Source of the DNA: Uranotaenia lowii
Taxonomy: Eukaryota > Arthropoda > Insecta > Diptera > Culicidae
Assembly: GCF_029784155.1 (NCBI RefSeq)
Contig: NC_073693.1
Coordinates: forward strand, 289,760,875 to 289,824,874
Reading direction: 5' to 3'
DNA length: 64,000 nt
Shown: piece after piece, positions 32,417 through 43,458 of the stretch
How positions within the stretch are numbered: position 1 is the first letter of the stretch
How the letters are laid out: every line of letters starts with the position of its first letter
The notes under the pieces: model-generated
The model's input: only the letters and a program-made list of their open reading frames with translations
The model's database searches: none
Told to the model about the DNA's origin: nothing
Position numbers and translations under genes: made by a program

Positions 32417-33199
32417 GGTTGCTAGCGATTTTTCGTTTTGGAATTCCAAAGTTTTTCCCGGTTTTTCCACGGTTTTTTCCCGGTTAAATGATTATACTCG
32501 TTTTTAAACATAAAATCCTGAGGAATAAAAAAAAATTCAATGAAAAGGGCCTCAAATTTTCAACAATTGTATCCCAAAACTTGTTAAAAAAAACCACTTG
32601 GCAAAGAAAGGCTTAACAGCGAGAAGCCAGAATTTAGAAAAAAAAATTAATAAAAAAAGTTGTTGAAAAAAATTATGATAAATACTGCGGCTAATATTTA
32701 TCCAAAAACTAATATTTATCAAACAATTGTCTGTAGAAATGAGCAAAAATAATTAATTTTCTCTTAATTATATAAAATAGCGCCTTTAGGTATGCAATGT
32801 TATTAGCGTTGAGACAAAGTTATAGAATTTTCTTCTTATGTCTGCTATAAATTGTGAAATGAGAACAAACATGACCAGAATAGTCAATTAACATTCTATC
32901 TTGGGGTTTTGTTTGATTTTTATACAAGGATTAGGGCTTCCTGAATAAAAGATCAAGTCTCCTTCAATAGGGGACCAAGTCTCCCCTAACTTCAGAAAAA
33001 TCGCATTTTTTTTACTCCGACGAAAATGATTCTAGCTCATCAACGGGTTCAAGTATCGTTCTAATTTTTGGAGCATAGAAACTTGAAGTTACAAGCTGTC
33101 AGAAAATGTCAGAGACGGCGAGTTGCTAAATTTTTCCAAAAAGATATGGTGAAAATAAGAAAAGGGGATCAAGTATCCCCACTCTCCCCTATAGCTTTA
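32417..33199. other. AT-rich DNA with MITE fragments
   Basis: Contains the inverted partner of 28633-28735 (32690-32790) and, at 32930-33195, a fragment of the GGGGATCAAGTATCC family ending CCACTCTCCCCTAT. No gene. Confidence 0.5.
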
Positions 33200-34207
33200 A
33201 CGTACTAATTACTTCAAAAAATTAATAAATATAACTGTGGGCCCTTTTACCACAGACTAGTGCTCTCATTTTGTTGATTCGCCAAATTGGAGCGCCCTTT
33301 TGAATTGCAGAATGACTGTTCGCCTTTTGGATCACTCATTAAAGAAGCAATATTCAAGCAAATTTCGGCTTGAAAGCGGGTCCAAATGATCACATTAAAA
33401 CATTAGCACATTCAACGATCTTATAAATACTGATTTTTACATCTCCTCGTCTTGGAAAACAAATTTAAAAAACTTCAATGCCCTTTTGCTATCTCGAAAT
33501 AACTATTGGCCCTTTTGTTCGCGACGAAATTTTGAGGGGAAATGGGCGAACGAACTGTGGGATTACACACTCATAAAAAAAGCTATTCGCCTTATTTAAA
33601 AAAATTAAATTTAACTTCACTAAAATAAGGAAAATTAAAAGAAGATCATATTTTCGGATGTAAAATAAAGAGTTTAACGCATTTATGTGATAATCTGGAT
33701 TTGTTTACAGTTGGCGCATTCGCCGTATTCAAAAAACGATACCGATTTGTTTTTCGCATTATTTTTTATTGTCCCCCTCCTCGCGATGTTCCAACTCTGA
33801 GTGACAAAAGAAGGATTTGAAATTTGTTTCGGCCTTATGGGTTATTTTCAGTTTAACACAAGTGGGAGGCATCTTTTCATATAATCGCAGATCCACAATC
33901 AAAAAAAACATATAAAGTAATGTTTTAGACCTATTGATTATTGAATGGTTATCGTAATTTTGAATGTTAAAAGTACATTTTAATGATCAATCAATGCTCA
34001 GAAAACACGTGTTCATAATTACCCCGTATCTTGATAAATATGGGGTAAATATGAACACTTGTTTGTGTGTGAGTGGAATTTTTCGGATCTATTCAATTGG
34101 CCTGGATATTGCCCGGATTTTCGGTCGAAAATTTTGAAATACAATGTCCGGTCCGGATACGTGCTATTAAAATTCTGGCAACCTTAAGCATCAACTACTA
34201 AACGGCA
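33200..34207. other. AT-rich DNA with repeat fragments
   Basis: Holds the second copy of the 29340-29830 repeat (33712-34060). That copy includes a local inverted repeat, GTGTTCATAATTACCCC with GGGGTAAATATGAACAC (34010-34058). A MITE end of the 16050-16551 family (inverse AGGTTGCCAGAATTTT) lies at about 34172-34188. No gene seen. Confidence 0.5.
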
Positions 34208-36685
34208 GAGCTGGTAGTGAGTCACTTTTTAGTGACTTGGTCACTTTTTTTGGGTCAGTCACTAAAAAGTCACTTTTTTCGTCATTTGGACACTAAACTC
34301 ACTATTTTCCGAAAAATGGTCACTTTTATCACCAAAAGTCACTTTTTTCACCGAAAATGAACCAATGAAAAAGTAATTTGAATTGCGCGTGTCAATATTG
34401 ACGGTAGTAACAATAAATTACTTGATCAGTCAGTCAGAAATTTCAGCATCACCCTTGGCTTGAGACATTTCAATCTACGACATTATTTGACGTTCATGAA
34501 GTGAAACTAACTTTGATTGTAGATTTTAATTTTTAGTTCAATCAACCTTTTGTATTGGAACTCAATATATCAAATACAAAACCCTAAGTCGTCTATAGAA
34601 TGGGTTTTTATTAGAAGTGTAACTAAGATTGAGATTGAAACGAACCATTTTTTTTTATTAAAAAAATCTTTTATGTCATAACAAATGTTATGTTGATATG
34701 AAATATTCTTAAAAAAAAAATTTCATACTTAATATTATTTAATGTTTTTTGTTCTTCTAAATACTTAAGAAAAGGGTTTTTAAAATTCACACAAGGCCAC
34801 AAAATTTACTTTTTTCTTAGGTGCAATGAATTTAAACGCTAATTTCAACTAATTTGGGTTCCCCGAATTTAAATATGTATGCAATATTTCTAAAACTTTT
34901 GAAAATAATAAAAATGTTTAGAGAAGTTTTTGCACTTTTTTTTTTTACAAAAACTCAAATCAAAAACATATTATTTAAAAATAAAAGTTTTATATGAATT
35001 GCTGAGCTTTAAAAAAAGAATCAAGTTTTTTTTTACACTTTCTGCTGTGATGTCAAAAATACTTGTAATGACATTTTTCCATAATCAGTTATCTATCAAT
35101 GTTTGATTTTACTAGTAATAAACTCTTTATCACCAAAACTAAATGTGTTCGGCCGAATTTGACAAAATTTCTAGTTCAGGACACTATTTACCAAATCAAT
35201 AATTAAAAAAAAAAAACACCAAAATGGTTATAGTGAAACATGTTTATTGAAAAAACTCTTCCTGAAAAGTTTTTTAAAACTAATCTTTTTTATTTCCATA
35301 TTGTTTTTTCAATTTTCAAATAAATTTACCAAATTTTACTGTACAGTTTTTTTTTGATTTTCTAATTTTTTTTAAGCAACTTTTTTAATTTTTAAGACAT
35401 ATTTTCAACAATTGTTTCCTTGTTTTTAAATTCTGAATTTTCGTGTTCTTCAACCATAAGCCTTTAACTCCAAATTTTTAATAATAAAACATAATTTCAA
35501 TCTTCTGTTCTTTCAAGACCCAATATTTTAATTAAAAAGACAAAATACTCAGAGCTTTTAATTTAAAGCTTAAAAACCTGCATTTGAAAATTTTAAAACT
35601 TTTTATTAATATTTTTTATATGAAATCATGTTTTTGGATCAATCATGATTTTTAAATTAATCTAAAAAGTTTAAAAAAATGTTCTAAGCAACTTTAAAAA
35701 TAAACTTTAATACGCAGTGTTAACTAACTTTGTATTTGATTTGTGCTTTCAATATTAATAACAAAAGTTTTCAACTCATTATTTTTAATTTTTCATCAGT
35801 TTTTATCATTCACGTAATTACTCATTTTCTAACATTTCTTTGTCAGTGTAGTTGAACATAAAGTTATTATTTAAGCTTCAAAAATGAAATTTTGATAACT
35901 GGAGGATTTTACTTTATTAAAGGTTTTATGTCTGGCTTATATAACTGGCACTTTTAAAATAATTATAAATATATTCTTCTTTTTATCAAATTAAATTAAA
36001 CCATGGAACATTGAATAAATTCTGTTCAAAATTCATTTCTTATTTAGTAATCGGTAATTCACATTTTAAATTGTGATTAAATATTTTTTGTTCAAATTAA
36101 AAAATTACAGCGGAATTTCTCACTAAACTTCCAGTTGAAAATGAGGAAAAGAATTCCAAATATAGATGAATAAAAATTAACAATTATTATCATTTTCCTA
36201 ACAGCTATTCATTGTAAGTTTTGTACAAGATTGGACATTTATTTTAGAACTCAGATTTTTTAAATTTTAGATTTGCTAAGAAATTCTTTTGAAACTAATT
36301 TATTTCTTACTCTCTTCACTAATCGAAAATTTGAAACATTCATTGTAATATGTTTCCAAAATTTTGTTTATCAGTCATTTTTTTAGTTTATGTGTTGAAC
36401 ATGAGTGACAAACGGTGTAAGAAAACCCTTTCCTTTTCAATTTTTTATTTTTGGTATTGTTATTATTTTTATCTAAATTTGAATTTCGAACCCCCCCCCC
36501 CCCCCCCTCCCTTCGCACGGGCCTGGTTTGGTCACATTTTTTGTACTTCAAAGTTACTTTTTTCGTTCTACATAGTCACAATTTGGTCACTTTTTTCGGT
36601 CCTCAAGGTCACTATTTGGTCACTTTTTTTTCAAATTTTGGTCACTAAAGTCACTACTTTTTCATTGTCAAACCGCTACCAGCCC
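34208..36685. mobile_element. 2.5-kb TIR element with subterminal GTCAC repeats
   Basis: The left end begins GAGCTGGTAG and is followed by many AGTCACTTTTTT / GTGACTTGGTCAC words (34220-34360). The right end carries the inverse terminus CGCTACCAGCCC preceded by GGTCACTTTTTT words (36530-36660). The interior is extremely AT-rich with no transposase. Clustered subterminal motifs are a known feature of hAT-type elements; superfamily is inference. A poly(C) run lies at about 36490-36510. Confidence 0.6.
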
Positions 36686-36971
36686 GTTTAAAACGTAAAA
36701 CTTTCAAAAACAACATGTTATCTCCATTTATATTGACGGGAAAATTTGAATTTTAGACAAAATATAAGTTTGAGGTCTGTGCGATTTTCATAATAATCTT
36801 AATATTTTTATCTTGATTGTAATACTCATTCAAGAGCTGAATCTAAATCTGAATTTTGAGTATTACATCATAATAAGAAATCTGAAGCTGAACTTATTTA
36901 ATACTTGAATTTTTAACCTGTTTCCGAATTTCAATACGATTTCTGAATCTAAATTCCGGATCACAATTTAA

Positions 36972-37190
36972 AATATGAGCCAAGTCGTGGCCTAGAGGAT
37001 AGCGTTCCAGTCTTCTAAGCCAGAGTCCATGAGATCGAATCCCGATCCAGATCTGTGGTCTGGCGGTTTTAGCATTTGTAAGATGCTAGCCATAATATCC
37101 TTGAAAGATGTGTCCGCCTTAGAGTTAAGTAAATTAGATCTCTTCAAAGAAACGTGAAGTTTCACTGAGATCCTATATGTGTGTGTTCGT
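36972..37190 (+). mobile_element. tRNA-derived SINE
   Basis: The head has box A GTGGCCTAGAGG and box B GATCGAATCCC about 50 bases later, the spacing of a Pol III internal promoter. A tRNA-unrelated body follows (GATCCAGATCTGTGGTCTGG, ATGCTAGCC, TTAGATCTCTTC...) to about 37190. No long poly(A) tail or sure target duplication was found, so the 3' end is approximate. Confidence 0.65.
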
Positions 37191-37852
37191 TTTTTAAAGA
37201 AGTGAAATTTATTTCAGAGCTTTCAACCATGAATCAATTTAAATTCTGATATTTTTGGTTTCAATTTGACTTAATTCTTTCAATCTATCTTGTGAAGCTT
37301 ACGTCATCCGTGAAAATAATATTTTATGAGTTTCGAATGATGAATCTGATTCTGAGTTTTCAATTATGAATCTCCATTTGAACCTTTGTTATGTTTGAAA
37401 TCTGCACAATAATTTAGCTTGAAAATTTCGAAACTGAATATGAATATCAAGAAATATTTAACTTTAGTATTGAAAATGCATATGAGACCCTCAGATCCAA
37501 AGGGATATAAGTGCAAAAATTGTCGATTTTGAGTTAATAATGCTTAAAGATTCTTCATATTTCAAACTAGTTTTGATGATTTTTAAATTTTTTGGATTAA
37601 AAAAAAGTTACGTTTGAATGACAAATTTTTGATAAATATATGAAGAGTGACCAAACACACCAACTTAAAAGAATGTTTTCTCGAAATAAGCTTTAATGCA
37701 CTATACGATTTATGTCTCATATGCTAGGTTTGAAAATCATAAATCAAATTTGGAATGAAATGAAAAACCGGTTTGGAACCAGGATTCTTGGGATCCCGGG
37801 AAAAATTGAAAATGAAGATTTGAACACTCTACTGCTGGATACAAAACAATGG
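37191..37852. other. AT-rich spacer, no gene
   Basis: Only short frames and A/T runs; nothing recognised. Confidence 0.5.
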
Positions 37853-38821
37853 TTGTACTCCATTTACCCGAAAACCATTGCCCAGAATGAAAAATCCCCA
37901 GAATTCCAATCGCCAGAAAGAACCATTCCCCAGAATTTTTTCCCCCAGACGAACCATTCCCCAGAAAAATTTTCACCAGAATGTACCATTTCCCAGAAAT
38001 TTTTTTACCAGAATGAACCATGTACCAGAAATTTTTTCGCCAGAAGAACCATTTCCCAGAAAATTGAAAACATTTATCTTCACTAGAAATTATTGAAAAA
38101 AAAAGGAATTGTTACAAAAAATGGGGTTTCATAACTTTATTGTTTTGCGGCAAAGACGCAACCAACGAGGATGAAGGGGCTGAGGCGGCACAAAGCCGCC
38201 GAAGCTCCCAAATCCGAGGAGGCCGCTGACCCGCCGTCGGAAGCAGCGGCCCTAAGACATTGGTCTAGGTCTGCCGGGGCTTCCTAGGTCTGCGTGAAAG
38301 CTAGGGGTGATCCCTTAGCTCCGTCCGCCACGCGACAGCGTGAAGGACAAAACGCTTTCAAGTTCGAACGCGCAGCGTGAGGATTCGGATACCAAAACGG
38401 TTTTTTAAAGGACCTTGGTAAGCATTGAATCAATTAAAGTACCCAAACCATAAACAAAGCACAATATTGGTTCTAAAATAAATTTAGTTGGAAAATTTCA
38501 AAGTCGTAGTTTCATTTAAAAAATCATTTTGAAAAAATTAATTTCGAATCATATGAAATGTACAAGAATTCATTAGAAAAAAAAAAACAAATAAAAATAC
38601 TAGGGAAAAAAATCTGGGATTTGTGCAATTCTGGTAAATGTTCCATTCTGGGGAAAAAAATTCTGGGAAATGGTCCATTCTGGGAAAAAAAATTCTGGTA
38701 AATGGTGCATTCTGGGGATTTTTTTTCTGGGGAATGGTTCATTCTGGGGTTTGATTTCGGGTATTTGTCATTCTGGGAAAAATTCATTCTGGGCAATGGT
38801 TTTCGGGTAAATGGGATACAA
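37853..38821. mobile_element. Palindromic element with CCAGAA minisatellite arms and GC-rich core
   Basis: The left arm begins TTGTACTCCATTTACCCG and the right arm ends with the inverse, CGGGTAAATGGGATACAA. Each arm is a run of about 28-base units of the form CCAGAATG-ACCATT-CCCAGAAA-TTTTT (left 37880-38065, right 38630-38800 in inverse). The core at 38150-38420 is strikingly GC-rich compared with everything around it. The open frames on both strands of the arms are products of the repeat, not genes. A diverged relative of the arm repeat lies at 57410-57750. Confidence 0.75.
38150..38420. other. GC-rich core of unknown origin
   Basis: About 270 bases with words such as GAGGCGGCACAAAGCCGCC (itself a hairpin, GGCGGC/GCCGCC) and GGAAGCAGCGGCCC. 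On the minus strand an AATAAA lies near 38136. It looks like captured foreign or host sequence inside the palindrome. I could not assign it. Confidence 0.4.
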
Positions 38822-39099
38822 TCCAAAACAATATCTATATGGTATTTTTAAATTTTTAGGTATTAGTATTTCAAAACATTTAAACCTTTTTGATGCCTCA
38901 AAAATAGCACTCATAAAAGCCAAGATCCAAAAACTAAGTAATGCTTGGAGTAGATCCTGATCTGGGGGCGTATAGCTCGATTTGACACTCCAACGAACCT
39001 TACTATGTTTTATTGTTGTATCGTCTATCCATACCGGGGTTAACCGTTTTTATACTTTACCTTCGTACGCCGTTGGGCAAACTTTATTTTGGCATAATA
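38822..39099. other. Short flank before the second gap
   Basis: No gene recognised; sequence is cut by the gap. Confidence 0.5.
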
Positions 39100-39599
39100 N
39101 NNNNNNNNNNNNNNNNNNNNNNNNNNNNNNNNNNNNNNNNNNNNNNNNNNNNNNNNNNNNNNNNNNNNNNNNNNNNNNNNNNNNNNNNNNNNNNNNNNNN
39201 NNNNNNNNNNNNNNNNNNNNNNNNNNNNNNNNNNNNNNNNNNNNNNNNNNNNNNNNNNNNNNNNNNNNNNNNNNNNNNNNNNNNNNNNNNNNNNNNNNNN
39301 NNNNNNNNNNNNNNNNNNNNNNNNNNNNNNNNNNNNNNNNNNNNNNNNNNNNNNNNNNNNNNNNNNNNNNNNNNNNNNNNNNNNNNNNNNNNNNNNNNNN
39401 NNNNNNNNNNNNNNNNNNNNNNNNNNNNNNNNNNNNNNNNNNNNNNNNNNNNNNNNNNNNNNNNNNNNNNNNNNNNNNNNNNNNNNNNNNNNNNNNNNNN
39501 NNNNNNNNNNNNNNNNNNNNNNNNNNNNNNNNNNNNNNNNNNNNNNNNNNNNNNNNNNNNNNNNNNNNNNNNNNNNNNNNNNNNNNNNNNNNNNNNNNN
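39100..39599. other. Assembly gap (500 N)
   Basis: Exactly 500 undetermined bases, as at 25171-25670. Confidence 0.99.
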
Positions 39600-41233
39600 G
39601 AAAATGTGAGCAGGGTGTGAGAGTTGATGTTTTGTTTTCCACTTCAGGGAGGTGATGAACTGGTTAATAAATTAGTATTTTTGCTGGATTGCATCCCATC
39701 TCTTCCCGCCTCCCCGAACGTCCGCCCGCATTTCTAATGCTGGACGTTATCTTTTCAGCAAAGCAAATTCGGCCCGAAACTAACTGCCATTGCGCGCTCG
39801 CTAGAATTTTGCTCAGCTGTCCGCGGGATGATCGCCGACGCCCGGGGAAGAAAGAAAAGAAATGTTCGGATGCTAATTTATAGCATCGTTATGGAAATGA
39901 GCTGTTTTCCACGATGAGTTTTTCTCTAAACATCGGCTTCTCTATCTCTCTCAGGTTTTTTTTTTTGACCACCAAACGATGGGAGGCAACACTTTTGTTT
40001 ACAATTGCAGCCGTGGCCGGAGATGATTTCTTGTTTGCGTTGTTTGATATCTGACGATGGGTAAACAAAGTCGCTTCAAATTTGAACCAAGCGATCTGGC
40101 TAGGATTTTTTTTCTGGTTGCTCCATACTGTTTTTGGTTGGCCACCGGGCTTTTGGATTGCCACCACTTTGGGTCGTTTTTTTTTTGCTTTCTTTCTAAA
40201 GTGGATGCTTTGGTATTCATTGGACGATCTGGAGCTGTTTTCTCACGATTCGCAAATTAGTTGGAATCGGTGTTGGCGGGTGAGCGAGGAAAAAAAGAGC
40301 TAATCAAACGGATTGCAATTAGTTTTTGAGTAATTCTTGAAATTAACGTGAATTCTTTATTGGATACGTTCAACTGGAACATTCTTTTAGGGAAAGCTTA
40401 AAGTGAAAAGTTCGAATTTGACTCCCCTAAACAAAAATTGTTCTAGTTTTTGAAGAGAAGTGTTATGTGAAAATTTTGTTTCTGAAGGAGTAGAATAGGC
40501 TTACATATTAAAGTTCAGCAGTGCGGGAAAATCTAATAGAAATAGGTGATTATTAATAAGGTTTAAAACATGGGTGGCCAAACAATGGCCCTCGGGCCAC
40601 GGCTGTTTTTTTAGGTGGCCCTCGAAACATTTTCCAGAATGACAACATGAAAATCTTAGATCCTTTTAAGAGTTGAGGATTTTAACTGGTTTCTGTGGAG
40701 TTGGATTTTATCCAAATCTGTATTAATCATTCAAGAATTTGAAACAAAAGTTGAAGAAAAACCTATATATTTTTTTAATTTTCCAATATTTGACACATGA
40801 ACTGTACTTTCAAATATGTGATGTGTATTGAGTTGAATTGTCCATATTTGATAACCTCTTACCATTATTTTAATAGCGATGAGAGCTCTTAAATGGGTGC
40901 AAATTCCAACTAGTATTTTGACTGGTTTTGTATAATATAATATTTTCAAAGAAAAAAAAATTCTGCTTTGAACGGATAGGATTTTTTTTGTTATGTCTCT
41001 CTGCGGTTTCTCTGTTTTTAACATTTTCTGGTTTAGAATTAACACCTTTTTCAAAAGATTGTTATATGATTTTAATTGCCGTAATTTGTATGATTATAAT
41101 TTTAATGGCATGTTCAGCGGAATGAAAACTAGATAGATTTTTTTATTTATTTATAGAAATTTGAAAGAAAGGTGGATAGACAGGCATTAGTGCGCCAATA
41201 GGAGAAAGCTTGTTGAAATTTTAGGCTAGAGGG
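39600..41233. other. Unique-looking DNA, no recognised gene
   Basis: The part 39680-40310 has near-balanced base composition and does not repeat elsewhere in the window. Frames on both strands lack known domains. A hAT-type MITE scrap with GTGGCCAAAC and CTCGGGCCAC lies at 40568-40625. The rest is AT-rich. Confidence 0.4.
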
Positions 41234-41345
41234 CATGTTGATGAAAAGCTCCCATGAATTGTCCCACCTTTGCTCTACACTAGTTTCTCATGTATGATGT
41301 GTAGAGCAAAGGCGGGACAATTCATGGGAGCTTTTCATCAACATG
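41234..41345. repeat. Near-perfect hairpin, 47-bp arms, 18-base loop
   Basis: Left arm 41234-41280 (CATGTTGATGAAAAGCTCCC...) and right arm 41299-41345 (its reverse complement) differ at one position only. The loop is 41281-41298. It lies about 40 bases before the heptamer array. It is either a tiny MITE with long terminal repeats, an inverted duplication, or a precursor-like RNA hairpin. Confidence 0.9.
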
Positions 41346-41386
41346 AAATTAATCTACAAAAATTTTTCAAACTTGGCTGTTTTGCT

Positions 41387-41920
41387 CTCATGTCTCATGT
41401 CTCATGTCTCATGTCTCATGTCTCATGTCTCATGTCTCATGTCTCATGTCTCATGTCTTATGTCTCATGTCTCATGTCTCATGTCTCATGTCTCATGTCT
41501 CATGTCTCATGTCTCATGTCTCATGTCTCATGTCTCATGTCTCATGTCTCATGTCTCATGTCTCATGTCTCATGTCTCAGTCTCAGGTCTCATGTCTTAG
41601 GTCTTAAGTCTCATGTCTTTTGTCTCAGGACTCAGGTCTCAGGTCCTCAGACACGAGACTTGAGACCTGAGACCTGTGATCTTAGACATGAGACATGAGA
41701 CCTGAGACGAGTCTCATGTCTCAGATCTCAGGCCTCATGTCTCATGTCTCAGGTCTCATGTCTTAGGTCTTAAGTCTCATGTCTCAGGTCTCAGGTCTCA
41801 GGTCTGATCCCAGGTCTCATATATTATGGATTTTGTCTCATGCCTCATGTCTCATATCTCAGGTCTCAAGTCTCATGTCTCTTGTCTCAGGTCTCAGGGT
41901 TAGGTCTCAATTTCATCACC
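41387..41920. repeat. Heptanucleotide array (TCTCATG)n
   Basis: Positions 41387-41578 hold about 27 nearly perfect TCTCATG units with one TCTTATG. The part to 41920 is degenerate, includes a local inverted segment (GAGACTTGAGACCTGAGAC at about 41655-41705) and ends in TCATGTCAT words. Same repeat as 18025-18487 and 21650-22055. Translated frames across it are artefacts. Confidence 0.95.
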
Positions 41921-42028
41921 ATGTCATTGTCATGTCATATTCATTGTCATTTCATATCATTCATGTCAAATCCGCCCTGTTCTAACTTCAAGTTTTTTGA
42001 ATCCTGGTAAATTCCCTAAAAATTAAAA

Positions 42029-42230
42029 TAGGGCTTGTGATATAGCTCAGTTGGCAAGTCTGTTGTCTCCTGAGCCGATGTCCGCGAGTTCGAGCCCAAG
42101 AGTAAACATCGAACACAGTTGTACCGGATAGTTTTTCAATAACGATCCGCCAACTGCAACGTTGATAAAGTCGCGAATGCCATAAAGATGCTAAAGCGAC
42201 TATAATCGAAACAAAAAAAAAAAAAAAAAA
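42029..42230 (+). mobile_element. tRNA-derived SINE with poly(A) tail and 13-bp target duplication
   Basis: Box A TAGCTCAGTTGG (42043-42054) and box B AGTTCGAGCC (42087-42096) form the Pol III promoter. A body with GAACACAGTTGTACCGG and CGATCCGCCAACTGCAACG follows, then a run of about 18 A. The copy is flanked by perfect direct repeats CTAAAAATTAAAA at 42016-42028 and 42231-42243. This body resembles SINEs I know from culicine mosquitoes. It depends on a LINE for movement. The copy is full length and looks young. Confidence 0.9.
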
Positions 42231-42243
42231 CTAAAAATTAAAA

Positions 42244-43113
42244 AGACCCAAATAAACCCTTCAGGTTAAGATTTGGTGAGGGATTCCAAGAATTTCGATG
42301 TAACTTACCCACCAAACAAATTATTTCTGGTCCGTCTTGTTTTGAAGCGCGGAGGAAAACAAATCAAATTTTCGAAAACCACAGACTACTGTGTTGTAAT
42401 ATTACAACGAATGATGTTATATTTATTAGAGCAAGTTCACTGGCGTTGGGAAAAAGTGGTAGAAATTTTGACATTTCGAAAATTTCACCAAGCAAAACCA
42501 TGTATTTTTTTACAGCACTATGTGATAGAAATATTGCTAACTACAACACGTGTTGTTAAAAAACTTAAAGGCTACAGATCTTGAAAATGTTTTTGCTTGG
42601 TAAAATTGTGCTAAAAGTGACAAAATTTCTACCACTTTTTCCCAATACCAGTGAACTTGCTCTTACACAGGACGACTTGTTCAGATTCCATCGTTTGGAT
42701 GTAATAAAATGCATCCAACATATGTAATATTTTTTGTTTTTTTATGTTAATGCATTGAAGCCGAAAGTTGTGTATTATTACATAGAAAAACATAAATAAT
42801 ACGTTAGTTGGCTCACACCAACTGAAATTCCAGCGGCGTACGTTACATTTTTTTGCTGTGTAGCTTCAACCGTTCCCGAGATATCGCTTCAAGAAAATTC
42901 AGTTCGGGTCATATTAACGCTAACCGCAAAGGAAGGTTGAAAAATCACTTGGATGCTGTGAACAACGATCAAGTGCTTCTAAAAGACATGAAACTCCAGA
43001 GATGTTACTTAAAACAAATTGGCATTTTGCGTCAAGAAGTGCAGAATTTTTGCAAACTTCGACAGAAAGAGAGCTTGAATGAAATTCATGCAAGCCGGGT
43101 TAAAACTAAAGGT
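42244..43113. other. AT-rich DNA with a possible exon
   Basis: Within 42420-42670 there is a diverged inverted repeat: GAGCAAGTTCACTGGCGTTG (42430) and its near inverse CAGTGAACTTGCTC (42650), with GTGGTAGAAATTTTG inward on both sides, so about 240 bases form an imperfect palindrome (MITE-like). No gene is certain. Confidence 0.5.
42862..43110 (+). other. Possible exon, unidentified
   Basis: A frame of about 80 codons (…NANRKGRLKNHLDAVNNDQ…, QIGILRQEVQNFCKLRQKES) begins just after a pyrimidine tract ending GCTGTGTAG and ends near AAAG|GTTAAA, a weak donor, immediately before the MITE at 43116. The composition is like a basic helical protein. No family recognised. It may be a true exon, a retro-element piece or chance. 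Confidence 0.3.
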
Positions 43114-43115
43114 TA

Positions 43116-43458
43116 AAGGGTGTCCACGATGAAATTGCAACACACAAAATTGATTCGCAAAATTAGAGTTTTCATCCGATTGCCACCAAATTTTCAGGGA
43201 TTAAAAAATAACTATTAAACCTCATTTGGGGCACTCTAGTTTACATGCAAAAAACGGCTGATTCACAGGTTGTGCAGAATTTTATGGCCGGGATTAAGGC
43301 CAAGGTGCGGGCATTTGCGTATGAACTGTAAATAAAATACGATTAAAATTTTAAAATGAAGTTCAATAGTTATTTTTCAATCCCTGAAAATTTGGTGGAT
43401 GAAAACTCTAATTTTGCGAATCAATTTTGTGTGTTGCAATTTCATCGTGGACACCCTT
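43116..43458. mobile_element. 343-bp MITE derived from an ITm/mariner transposon, TA-flanked
   Basis: The ends are inverted repeats of about 95 bases beginning AAAGGGTGTCCACGATG, flanked by TA. The interior (about 43263-43331) still encodes a short plus-strand peptide, DSQVVQNFMAGIKAKVRAFA, followed by a stop. It resembles the last residues of mariner-type transposases (compare VQNLMARVKRKARQF in copy 1 at about 6045). The element therefore looks like an internal-deletion derivative of an autonomous ITm element. Confidence 0.85.

Noticed and set aside
37712..38096. 124-codon frame with ...PERTIPQNFF... repeats
   Set aside because: It follows the CCAGAATG/CCCAGAAA minisatellite of the palindromic element; the mirror frame appears on the other arm.
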